This document shows, piece after piece, positions 36,101 through 48,140 of a stretch of 64,000 nt of DNA. Origin of the DNA: Euonymus europaeus (taxonomy: Eukaryota > Streptophyta > Magnoliopsida > Celastrales > Celastraceae); contig OY756967.1 of the NCBI GenBank assembly GCA_963580455.1, forward strand, positions 9,446,501 through 9,510,500. Direction: 5' to 3'. A program made the position numbers and the translations under genes. How positions within the stretch are numbered: position 1 is the stretch's first letter; the number at the start of each line of letters is the position of its first letter. A model generated the notes under the pieces. That model made no database searches and was not told where the DNA came from. It was given only the letters and a program-made list of their open reading frames with translations.

Positions 36101-39100
36101 GTCCGAAGTTGCTCAACTCTCTCTATGGAGGAGCTTTTCATGGTATTGTCCATTTGTCATAGAAAGTTGGTCTTTTGCCATCGAAATAATCTTGGAAGTG
36201 TATAGTCATAAAATTTGACATAGAAGAACATTAAAAAGTGTACACCGAGCAACTTTGGTAGTCCAAAGTTGCTCAACTCTCTCTATGGAGGAGCTTTTAA
36301 CGGTTTTTGTCCATTTGTCATAGAAAGTTGGTGTTTTCGCATCGAAATAATCCTGGAAGCTCATTTTCGTAAAATTTAGCATAGAAGAACAATAAAAAGT
36401 GTACACCGAGCAACTTTGATTGTCCGAAGTTGCTCTACTTTCTCTATGGAGGAGCTTTTAACGGTTTTGTAATTTTTTCATAGAAAGTTGTTGTTTTGGC
36501 ATCGCAATAATCTTGGAAGCCTATACTCATAAAATTTGACACAGAAGAACAATAAAACGTTTGCACCTAGCATCTTTGATGTTCCGAAATTGGTCAACTC
36601 TATCTATGAAGGAGCTTTTAACTGTTTTCTCTATTTGTCATAGAAACTTGGGATTTTGGCATCGAAATAATCTAGGAAGCTTACACTCATAAAATTTGAC
36701 ATAGAAGAGCAATAAAAAGTGTACACCGAGCAACTTCAATTGTCCGATGTTGCTCAACTCTCTCTATGTAGGAGCTTCTCATGGTATTGTCCATTCGTCA
36801 TAGAAAGTTGGTGTTTTGCCATCGAAATAATCTTGGAAGCGTATACTCATAAAATTTGACATAGAAGAACATTAAAAAGTGTACACCGAGCAACTTTGAT
36901 TGTCCGAAGTTGCTCAACTCTCTCTATGGAGGAGCTTTTCAAGGTATTGTCCATTTGTCATAAGAAGTTGGTCTTTTGCCATCGAAATAATATTGGAAGA
37001 GTATACCCATAAAATTTGACATAGAAGAACATTAAAAAGTATACACCGAGCAACTTTGATAGTCCGAAGTTGCTCAACTCTCTCTATGGAGGAGCTTTTA
37101 ACGGTTTTTGTCCATTTGTCATAGAAAGTTGGTGTTTTGGCATCGAAATAACCCTGGAAACTCATTTTCGTAAAATCTAACATAGAAGAACAATAAAAAG
37201 TGTACACCGAGCAACTTTGATTGTCCGAAGTTGCTCTACTCTCTCTTTGGAGGAGGTTTTAACGGTTTTGTCGTTTTGACATAGAAAGTTGGTGTTTTGG
37301 CATCGAAATAACCCTGGAAGCTCATTTTCGTAAAATTTAACATAAAACAACAATAAAAAGTGTACACCGAGCAACTTTGATTGTCCGAAATTGCTCAACT
37401 CTCTCTATGGAGGAGCTTTTAACGGTTTTGTCCATTGGTCATAGAAAGTTGTTGTTTTGGCATCGAAATAATCTTGGAAGCTTATACTCATAAAATTTGA
37501 CATAGAAGAACAATAAAAAGTGTACACCGAGGAACTTTGATTATCCGAAGTTGCTCAACTCTCTCTCTGGAGGAGCATTTAACGGTTTTGTCCATTTGTC
37601 ATAGAAAGTTGCTGTTTGGCATCGAAATAATCTTGGAAGCCTATACACGTAAAATTTGACATAAAAAAGCAATAAAACGTGTACACCGAGCAACTTCAAT
37701 TGTCCGAAGTTGCTCAACTCTCTCTACGGAGGAGCTTTTCATGGTATTGTCCATTTGTCATAGAAAGTTGGTGTTTTGCCATCGAAATAATATTGGAAGC
37801 GTATACCCATAAAATTTGACATAGAAGAACATTAAAAAGTATACACCGAGCAACTTTGATAGTCCGAAGTTGCTCAACTCTCTCTATGGAGGAGCTTTTA
37901 ACGGTTTTTGTCCATTTGTCATAGAAAGTTGGTGTTTTGGCATCGAAATAACCCTGGAAACTCATTTTCGTAAAATCTAACATAGAAGAACAATAAAAAG
38001 TGTACACCGGGCAACTTTGATTGTCCGAAGTTGCTCTACTCTCTCTTTGGAGGAGTTTTTAACGGTTTTGTCGTTTTGTCATAGAAAGTTGCTGTATTGG
38101 CATCGAAATAACCCTGGAAGCTCATTTTCGTAAAATTTAACATAAAAGAACAATAAAAAGTGTACACCGAGCAACTTTGATTGTCCGAAGTTGCTCAACT
38201 CTCTCTATGGAAGAGCTTTTAACGGTTTTGTCCATTTGTCATAGAAACTTAATGTTTTGGCATTGAAATAATCTTGGAAGCTTATACTCGTAAAATTTGA
38301 CTTAGTAGAACAATATAAAGTGTACACCGAGAAACTTTGATTGTCCGAAGTTGCTCAACTCTCTCTCTGGAGGAGCATTTAACGGTTTTGCCCATTTGTC
38401 ATAGAAAGTTGCTGTTTGGCATCGAAATAATCTTGGAAGCCTATACACGTAAAATTTGACATAAAAAAGCAATAAAAAGTGTACACCGAGCAACTTCAAT
38501 TGTCTGAAGTTGCTCAACTCTCTCTATGGAGGAGCTTCTCATGGTATTGTCCATTCGTCATAGAAAGTTGGTGTTTTGCCATCGAAATAATCTTGGAAGC
38601 GTATACTCATAAAATATGACATAGAAGAACATTAAAAAGTGTACACCGAGCAACTTTGATAGTCCAAAGTTGCTCAACTCTCTCTATGGAGGAGCTTTTA
38701 ACGGTTTTTGTCCATTTGTCATAGAAAGTTGGTGTTTTCGCATCGAAATAATCCTGGAAGCTCATTTTGATAAAATTTAACATAGAAGAACAATAAAAAG
38801 TGTACACCGAGCAATTTTGATTGTCTGAAGTTGCACTACTCTCTCTATGGAGGAGCTTTTAACGGTTTTGTCCATTTGTCATAGAAAGTTGCTGTTTTGG
38901 CATCGCAATAATCTTGGAAGCTTATACTCAAAAAATTTGACATAGAAGAACAATAAAACGTGTACACCGAGCATCTTTGATGTTCCGAAATTGGTCAACT
39001 CTATCTATGAAGGAGCTTTTAACTGTTTTCTCTATTTGTCATAGAAACTTGGGATTTTGGCATCGAAATAATCTAGGAAGCTTATACTCATAAAATTTGA

Positions 39101-39978
39101 CATAGAAGAACAATAAAAAGTGTACACCGAGCAACTTTGATGTTCCGAAGTTTCTCAACTCTCTCTATGGAGGAGCTTTTCAAGGTATTGTCCATTTGTC
39201 ATAGGAAGTTGGTCTTTTGCCATCGAAATAATATTGGAAGCGTATACCCATAAAATTTGACATAGAAGAACATTAAAAAGTATACACCGAGCAACTTTGA
39301 TAGTCCGAAGTTGCTCAACTCTCTCTATGGAGGAGCTTTTAACGGTTTTTGTCCATTTGTCATAGGAAGTTGCTGTTTTGGCATCGCAATAACCCTGGAA
39401 ACTCATTTTCGTAAAATCTAACATAGAAGAACAATAAAAAGTGTACACCGAGCAACTTTGATTGTCCGAAGTTGCTCTACTCTTTCTATGGAGGAGCTTT
39501 TAACGGTTTTGTCTTTTTGTCATAGAAACTTGCAGTTTTGGCATCGAAATAACCCTAGAAGCTTATTTTCGTAAAATTTAACATAAAAGAACAATAAAAA
39601 GTGTACACCGAACAACTTTGATTGTCCGAAGTTGCTCAACTCCCTCTATGGAGGAGCTTTTAACGGTTTTGTCCATTTGTCATAGAAACTTAATGTTTTG
39701 GCATTGAAATAATCTTGGAAGCTTATACTCATAAAATTTGACTTAGTAGAACAATATAAAGTGTACACCGAGCAACTTTGATTGTCCGAAATTGCTCAAC
39801 TCTCTCTCTCAAGGAGCATTTAACGGTTTTGTCCATTTGTCATAGAAAGTTGCTGTTTGGCATCGAAATAATTTTGGAAGCCTATACACGTAAAATTTGA
39901 CATAAAAAAGCAATAAAAAGTGTACACCGAGCAACTTCGATTGTCTGAAGTTGCTCAACTCTCTCTATGGAGGAGCTT
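33191..39978. repeat. Zone of 13-, 15-, 11- and 5-mer relationships
   Basis: The monomer series is repeated with changing unit length. Offsets of 2,082 bp link 33,190-34,620 with 35,272-36,702 (shared CTTTGGAGGAGGTTTT and CCGAGAAACTTTG). An offset of 2,401 bp links points near 36,206 and 38,607. An offset of about 1,760 bp links GGAGCTTCTCATGG at 36,771 and 38,531. An offset of 800 bp links 36,914 and 37,714. The same ordered monomer set has evidently lost or gained whole monomers by unequal exchange. Confidence 0.8.
34165..34192. other. Representative dyad site, T-A form
   Basis: Left arm GAGCAACTTTG, loop ATAGTC, right arm CAAAGTTGCTC: again 11 perfect pairs, but the tenth pair is T-A instead of C-G. 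The commonest form in the array combines the T-form left arm with the G-form right arm, giving a G.T wobble at this position with the other ten pairs intact. Confidence 0.9.
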
Positions 39979-40860
39979 TTCATGGTATTGTCCATTTGTC
40001 ATAGAAAGTTGGTCTTTTGCCATCGAAATAATCTTGGAAGCTTATACTGATAAAATTTGACATAGAAGAACATTAAAAAGTGTACACCGAGCAACTTTGA
40101 TAGTCCGAAGTTGCTCAACTCTCTCTACGGAGGAGCTTTTCATGGTATTGTCCATTTGTCATAGAAAGTTGGTCTTTTGCCATCGAAATAATCTTGGAAG
40201 CTTATACTGATAAAATTTGACATAGAAGAACATTAAAAATTGTACACCGAGCAACTTTGATAGTCCAAAGTTGCTCAACTCTCTCTATGGAGGAGCTTTT
40301 CAGGGTATTGTCCATTTGTCATAGAAAGTTGGTGTTTTGGCATCGAAATAACCCTGGAAACTCATTTTCGTAAAATCTAACATAGAAGAACAATAAAAAG
40401 TGTACACCGAGCAACTTTGATTGTCCGAAGTTGCTCAACTCTCTCTATGGAGGAGCTTTTCATGGTATTGTCCATTTGTCATAGAAAGTTGGTCTTTTGC
40501 CATCGAAATAATCTTGGAAGCTTATACTGATAAAATTTGACATAGAAGAACATTAAAAATTGTACACCGAGCAACTTTGATAGTCAAAAGTTGCTCAACT
40601 CTCTCTATGGAGGAGCTTTTCAGGGTATTGTCCATTTGTCATTGAAAGTTGGTCTTTTGCGATCGAAATAATATTGGAAGCGTATACCCTTAAAATTTGA
40701 CATAGAAGAATATTAAAAATTGTACACCGAGCAACTTTGATAGTCCAAAGTTGCTCAACTCTCTCTATGGAGGAGCTTTTCAGGGTGTTGTCCATTTGTC
40801 ATAGAAAGTTGGTCTTTTGCGATCGAAATAATATTGGAAGCGTATACCCTTAAAATTTGA
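39979..40860. repeat. Locally expanded single-monomer repeats
   Basis: The segment from CATGGTATTGTCC through GCTTATACTGATAAAATTTG recurs nearly unchanged at about 39,981, 40,141 and 40,461, and again at 41,421. A second type (CAGGGT(A/G)TTGTCC, TTTTGCGATCG, GTATACCCTTAAAA) occurs at about 40,621 and 40,783. Adjacent copies at one- or two-monomer spacing contrast with the long HORs elsewhere and indicate recent local amplification. Confidence 0.82.
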
Positions 40861-41679
40861 CATAGAAGAACATTAAAAAGTATACACCGAGCAATTTTGA
40901 TAGTCCGAAGTTGCTCAACTCTCTCTATGGAGGAGCTTGTAACGGTTTTTGTCCATTTGTCATAGAAAGTTGGTGTTTTGGCATCGAAATAACCCTGGAA
41001 ACTCATTTTCGTAAAATCTAACATAGAAGAACAATAAAAAGTGTACACCGAGCAACTTTGATTGTCCGAAGGTGCTCTACTCTCTCTATGGAGGAGCTTT
41101 TAACGGTTTTGTCTTTTTGTCATAGAAAGTTGCTTTTTTGGCATCGAAATAACCCTGGAAGCTCATTTTTGTAAAATTTAATATAAAAGAACAATATAAA
41201 GTGTACACCGAGCAACTTTGATTGTCCGAAGTTGCTCAACTCTCTCTCTGGAGGAGCATTTAACGGTTTTGTCCATTTGTCATAGAAAGTTGCTGTTTGG
41301 CATCGAAATAATCTTGGAAGCCTATACACGTAAAATTTGACATAAAAAAGCAATAAAATGTGTACACCGAGCAACTTCGATTGTCCGAAGTTGCTCAACT
41401 CTCTCTATGGAGGAGCTTTTCATGGTATTGTCCATTTGTCATAGAAAGTTGGTCTTTTGCCATCGAAATAATCTTGGAAGCTTATACTGATAAAATTTGA
41501 CATAGAAGAACATTAAAAAGTGTACACCGAGCAACTTTGATAGTCCAAAGTTTCTCAACTCTCTCTATGGAGGAGCTTTTCAGGGTATTGTCCATTTGTC
41601 ATAGAAAGTTGGTCTTTTGCGATCGAAATAATATTGGAAGCATATACCCATAAAATTTGACATAGAAGAACATTAAAAA

Positions 41680-43451
41680 GTATACACCGAGCAACTTTGA
41701 TAGTCCGAAGTTGCTCAACTCTCTCTATGGAGGAGCTTTTAACTGTTTTTGTCCATTTGTCATAGAAAGTTGGTGTTTTGGTATCAAAATACCCCTGGAA
41801 ACTCATTTCCGTAAAATCTAACATAGAAGAACAATAAAAAGTGTACACCGAGCAACTTTGATTGTCCGAAGTTGCTCTACTCTCTCTATAGAGGAGCTTT
41901 TAACGGTTTTGTCTTTTTGTCATAGAAAGTTGCTTTTTTGGCATCGAAATAACCCTGGAAGCTCATTTTTGTAAAATTTAATATAAAAGAACAATAAAAA
42001 GTGTACACCGAGCAACTTTGATCGTCCGAAGTTGCTCAACTCTCTCTATGGAGGAGCTTTTAACGGTTTTTGTCCATTTGTCATAGAAAGTTGATGTTTT
42101 GGCATCGCAATAATCTTGGAAGCTTATACTCATAAAATTTGACATAGAAGAACAATAAAACGTGTACAACGAGCATTTTTGATGTTCTGAAATAGGTCAA
42201 CTCTATCTATGAAGCAGCTTTTAACTGTTCTCTCTATTTGTCATAGAAACTTGGGATTTTGGCATCGAAATAATCTAGGAAGCTTATACTCATAAAATTT
42301 GACATAGAAGAACAATAAAAAGTGTACACCGAGCAACTTTGATGTTCCGAAGTTGCTCAACGCTCTCTATGGAGGAGCTTTTCAAGGTATTGTCCATTTG
42401 TCATAGGAAGTTGGTCTTTTGCCATCGAAATAATATTGGAAGCGTATACCCATAAAATTTGACATAGAAGAACATTAAAAAGTATACACCGAGCAACTTT
42501 GATAGTCCGAAGTTGCTCAACTCTCTCTATGGAGGAGCTTTTAACGTTTTTTGTCCATTTGTCATAGAAAGTTGATGTTTTGGCATCGAAATACCCCTGG
42601 AAACTCATTTTCGTAAAATCTAACATAGAAGAACAATAAAAAGTGTACACCGAGCAACTTTGATTGTCCGAAGTTGCTCTACTCTCTCTATAGAGGAGCT
42701 TTTAACGGTTTTGTCTTTTTGTCATAGAAAGTTGCTTTTTTGGCATCAAAATAACTCTGGAAGCTCATTTTTGTAAAATTTAATATAAAAGAACAATAAA
42801 AAGTGTACACCGAGCAACTTTGATCGTCCGAAGTTGCTCAACTCTCTCTATGGAGGAGCTTTTAACGGTTTTTGTCCATTTGTCATAGAAAGTTGATGTT
42901 TTGGCATCGCAATAATCTTGGAAGCTTATACTCATAAAATTTGACATAGAAGAACAATAAAACGTGTACAACGAGCATCTTTGATGTTCTGAAATAGGTC
43001 AACTCTATCTATGAAGCAGCTTTTAACTGTTCTCTCTATTTGTCACAGAAACTTGGGATTTTGGCATCGAAATAATCTAGGAAGCTTATACTCATAAAAT
43101 TTGACATAGAAGAACAATAAAAAGTGTACACCGAACAACTTTGATGTTCCGAAGTTGCTCAACTCTCTCTATGGAGGAGCTTTGCAAGGTATTGTCCATT
43201 TGTCATAGGAAGTTGGTCTTTTGCCATCGAAATAATATTGGAAGCGTATACCCATAAAATTTGACATAGAAGAACATTAAAAAGTATACACCGAGCAACT
43301 TTGATAGTCCGAAGTTGCTCAACTCTCTCTATGGAGGAGCTTTTAACGGTTTTTGTCCATTTGTCATAGAAAGTTGGTGTTTTGGCATCGAAATAGCCCT
43401 GGAAACTCATTTTCATAAAATCTAACATAGAAGAACAATAAAAAGTGTACA
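41680..43451. repeat. 5-mer HOR, 802 bp, about 2.2 copies
   Basis: Offsets of 802 bp connect 41,555, 42,357 and 43,159. The unit carries CTATAGAGGAGC, GTAAAATTTAATATAAAAG, TTTGATCGTCCG, GTACAACGAGCAT, GAAATAGGTCAAC and CTATGAAGCAGC. Copies 1 and 2 share ATACCCCTGGAAACTC, while the third, partial copy has ATAGCCCTGG. The unit is 802 bp rather than 800 because of small insertions. Confidence 0.85.
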
Positions 43452-44301
43452 CCGAGAAACTTTGATTGTCCGAAGTTGCTCTACTCTCTCTTTGGAGGAG
43501 GTTTTAACGGTTTTGTCGTTTTGTCATAGAAAGTTGCTGTTTTGGCATCGAAATAACCCTGGAAGCTTATTTTCGTAAAATTTAACATAAAAGAACAATA
43601 AAAAGTGTACACCGAGCAACTTTGATTGTCCGAAGTTGCTCACCTCTCTCTATGGAGGAGCTTTTAACGGTTTTGTCCATTGGTCATAGAAAGTTGTTGT
43701 TTTGACATTGAAATAATCTTGGAAGCTTATACTCATAAAATTTGACATAGAAGAACAATAAAAAGTGTACACCGAGCAACTTTGATTGTCCGAAGTTGCT
43801 CAACTCTCTCTATGGAGGAGCTTTTAACGGTTTTGTCCATTTGTCATAGAAACATAATGTTTTGGCATTGAAATAATCCTGGAAGCTTATACTCGTAAAA
43901 TTTGACATAGTAGAACAATATTAGGTGTACACCGAGAAACTTTGATTGTCCGTAGTTGCTCAACTCTCTCTCTGGAGGAGAATTTAACGGTTTTGTCCAT
44001 TTGTCATAGAAAGTTGCTGTTTGGCATCGAAATAACCTTGGAAGCCTATACACGTAAAATTTGACATAAAAAAGCAATAAAAAGTGTACACCGAGCAACT
44101 TTGATGTTCCGAAGTTGCTCAACTCTCTCTATGGAGGAGCTTTTCAGGGTATTGTCCATTTGTCATAGAAAGTTGGTCTTTTGCGATCGAAATAATATTG
44201 GAAGCGTATACCCATAAAATTTGACATAGAAGAACATTAAAAAGTATACACCGAGCAACTTTGATAGTCCGAAGTTGCTCAACTCTCTCTATGGAGGAGC
44301 T

Positions 44302-47300
44302 TTTAACGGTTTTTGTCCATTTGTCATAGAAAGTTGGTGTTTTGGCATCGAAATAACCCTGGAAATTCATTTTCGTAAAATCTAACATAGAAGAACAACA
44401 AAAAGTGTACACCGAGCAACTTTGATTGTCCGAAGTTGCTCTACTCTCTCTATGTAGGAGCTTTTAACGGTTTTGTCTTTTTGTCATAGAAAGTTGCTTT
44501 TTTGGCATCGAAATAACCCTGGAAGCTCATTTTCATAAAATTTAATATAAAAGAACAATAAAAAGTGTACACCGAGCAACTTTGATCGTCCGAAGTTGCT
44601 CAACTCTCTCTATGGAGGAGCTTTTAACGGTTTTGTCCATTTGTCATAGAAACTTAATGTTTTGGCATTGAAATAATCTTGGAAGCTTATACTCGTAAAA
44701 TTTGACTTTGTAGAACAATATAAAGTGTACACCGAGCAACTTTGATTGTCCGAAGTTGCTCAACTCTCTCTCTGGAGGAGCATTTAACGATTTTGTCCAT
44801 TTATCATAGAAAGTTGCTGTTTGGCATCAAAATAATCTTGGAAGCCTATACACATAAAATTTGACATAAAAAAGAAATTAAAAGTGTACACCGAGCAACT
44901 TCGATTGTCCGAAGTTGCTCAACTCTCTCTATGGAGGAGCTTTTCATGGTATTGTCCATTTGTCATAGAAAGTTGGTCTTTTGCCGTCGAAATAATCTTG
45001 GAAGCTTATACTGATAAAATTTGACATAAAAGAACATTAAAAAGTGTACACCGAGGAATTTTGATATTCGAAAGTTGCTCAACTCTCTCTATGGAGGAGC
45101 TTTTTAGGGTATTGTCCATTTGTGATAGAAAGTTGCTCTTTTGCGATCGAAATAATATTGGAAGCGTATACCCATAAAATTTGACATAGAAGAACATTAA
45201 AAAGTATACACCGAGCAACTTTGATAGTCCGAAGTTGCTCAACTCTCTCTATGGAACGCTTTTAACGGTTTTTGTCCATTTGTCACAGAAAGTTGGTGTT
45301 TTGGCATCGAAATAACCCTGGAAACTCATTTTCGTAAAATCTAACATAGAAGAACAATAAAAAGTGTACACCGAGCAACTTTGATTGTCCGAAGTTGCTC
45401 AACTCTCTCTATGGAGGAGCTTTTAACGGTTTTGTCCATTTGTCATAGAAACTTAATGTTTTGGCATTGAAATAATCTTGGAAGCTTATACTCGTAAAAT
45501 TTGACTTTGTAGAACAATATAAAGTGTACACCGAGCAACTTTGATCGTCCGAAGTTGCTCAACTCTCTCTTTGGAGGAGCTTTTAACGATTTTGTCCATT
45601 TGTCATAGAAAGTTGCTGTTTGGCATCGAAATAATCTTGGAAGCCTATACACGTAAAATTTGACATAAAAAAGAAATAAAAAGTGTACACCGAGCAACTT
45701 CGATTGTCCGAAGTTGCTCAACTCTCTCTATGGAGGAGCTTTTCATGGTATTGTCCATTTGTCATAGAAAGTTGGTCTTTTGCCGTCGAAATAATCTTGG
45801 AAGCTTATACTGATAAAATTTGACATAGAAGAACGTTAAAAAGTGTACACCGAGCAACTTTGATAGTCGAAAGTTGCTCAACTCTCTCTATGGAGGAGCT
45901 TTTCAGGGTATTGTCCATTTGTGATAGAAAGTTGCTCTTTTGCGATCGAAATAATATTGGAAGCGTATACCCATAAAATTTGACATAGAAGAACATTAAA
46001 AAGTATACACCGAGCAACTTTGATAGTCCGAAGTTGCTCAACTCTCTCTATGGAACGCTTTTAACGGTTTTTGTCCATTTGTCATAGAAAGTTGGTGTTT
46101 TGGCATCGAAATAACCCTGGAAACTCATTTTCGTAAAATCTAACATAGAAGAACAATAAAAAGTGTACACCGAGCAACTTTGATTGTCTGAATTTGCTCT
46201 ACTCTCTCTATGGAGGAGCTTTTAACGGTTTTGACTTTTTGTCATAGAAAGTTGCTTTTTTGGCATCGAAATAACCCTGGAAGCTCATTTTCGTAAAATT
46301 TAATATAAAAGAACAATAAAAAGTGTACACCGGGCAACAATGATCGTCCGAAGTTGCTCAACTCTCTCTATGGAGGAGCTTTTAACGGTTTTGTCCATTT
46401 GTCATAGAAACTTAATGTTTTGGCATTGAAATAATCTTGGAAGCTTATACTCGTAAAATTTGACTTTGTAGAACAATATAAAGTGTACACCGAGCAACTT
46501 TGATTGTCCGAAGTTGCTCAACTCTCTCTCTGGAGGAGCATTTAACAGTTTTGTCCATTTGTCATAGAAAGTTGTTGTTTGGCATCGAAATAATCTTGGA
46601 AGCCTATACACGTAAAATTTGACATAAAAAAGCAATAAAAAGTGTACACCGGGCAACTTCGATTGTCCGAAGTTGCTCAACTCTCTCTATGGAGGAGCTT
46701 TTCATGGTATTGTCCATTTGTCATAGAAAGTTGGTCTTTTGCGATCGAAATAATATTGGAAGCGTATACCCATAAAATTTGACAAAGAAGAACATTAAAA
46801 AGTATACACCGAGCAACTTTGATAGTCCGAAGATGCTCAACTCTCTCTATGGAGGAGCTTTTAACGGTTTTTGTCCATTTGTCATAGAAAGTTGGTGTTT
46901 TGGCATCAAAATAACACTGGAAACTCATTTTCGTAAAATCTAACATAGAAGAACAATAAAAAGTGTACACCGAGCAACTTTGATTGTCCGAAGTTGCTCT
47001 ACTCTCTCTTTGGAGGACCTTTTAACGGTTTTGTCGTTTTGTCATAGAAAGTTGCTGTTTTCGCATCGAAATAACCCTGGAAGCTTATTTTCGTAAAATT
47101 TAACATAAAAGAACAATAAAAAGTGTACACCGAGCAACTTTGATTGTCCGAAGTTGCTCAACTCTCTCTATGGAGGAGCTTTTAACGGTTTTGTCCATTG
47201 GTCATAGAAAGTTGTTGTTTTGGCATCGAAATAATCGTGGAAGCTTATACTCATAAAATTTGACATAGAAGAACAATAAAAAGTGTACACCGAGCAACTT

Positions 47301-48140
47301 TGATTGTCCGAAGTTGCTCAACTCTCTCTATGGAGGAGCTTTTAACGGTTTTGTCCATTTGTCATAGAAACTTAATGTTTTGGCATTGAAATAATCTTGG
47401 AAGCTTATACTCGTAAAATTTGACTTAGTAGAACAATATTAGGTGTACACCGAGAAACTTTGATTGTCCGAAGTTGCTCAACTCTCTCTCTGGAGGAGAA
47501 TTTAACGGTTTTGTCCATTTGTCATAGAAAGTTGCTGTTTGGCATCGAAATAATCTTGGAAGCCTATACACGTAAAATTTGACATAAAAAAGCAATAAAA
47601 AGTGTACACCGAGCAACTTCGATTGTCCGAAGTTGCTCAACTCTCCCTATGGAGGAGCTTTTCATGGTATTGTCCATTTGTCATAGTAAGTTGGTCTTTT
47701 GCCATCGAAATAATCTTGGAAGCTTATACTGATAAAATTTGACATAGAAGAACATTAAAAAGTGTACACCGAGCAACTTTGATAGTCCAAAGTTGCTCAA
47801 CTGTCTCTATGGAGGAGCTTTTCAGGGTATTGTCGATTTGTCATAGAAAGTTGGTCTTTTGCGATCGAAATAATATTGGAAGCGTATACCCATAAAATTT
47901 GACATAGAAGAACATTAAAAAGTATACACCGAGCAACTTTGATAGTCCGAAGTTGCTCAACTCTCTCTATGGAGGAGCTTTTAACGGTTTTTGTCCATTT
48001 GTCATAGAAAGTTGGTGTTTTGGCATCGAAATAACACTGGAAACTCATTTTCGTAAAATCTAACATAGAAGAACAATAAAAAGTGTAAACCGAGCAACTT
48101 TGATTGTCCGAAGTTGCTCTACTCTCTCTTTGGAGGAGCT
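44302..48140. repeat. 24-mer HOR, 3,839 bp, copy 1
   Basis: Matches 48,141-51,979 and 58,371-62,209. The unit contains GGAAATTCATTTTC with AACAACAAAAAG, CTATGTAGGAGC, TTTGACTTTGTAG, GCCGTCGAAATAATC, TTTTTAGGGTATTG, CTATGGAACGCTTTTAACG (twice), CCGGGCAACAATGATCG, GGAGGACCTTTT and AACAATATTAGGTG. It differs from copy 3 at 44,854 (CACAT here, CACGT there). Boundaries lie inside the conserved GGAGGAGCTTTTAACGG block, uncertain by about 20 bp. Confidence 0.93.
44587..46184. repeat. Nested 5-mer duplication (799 bp) inside the 24-mer
   Basis: Two copies, about 44,587-45,385 and 45,386-46,184, share GCCGTCGAAATAATC, TGTGATAGAAAGTTGCTC, TTTTGCGATCG and the one-base-short CTATGGAACGCTTTT box (near 45,252 and 46,054). 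The first copy has TTTTTAGGG and CCGAGGAATTTTGATATTCG where the second has TTTTCAGGG and CCGAGCAACTTTGATAGTCG. The nested duplication is present in every 3,839-bp copy, so it is older than the 24-mer amplification. Confidence 0.85.
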
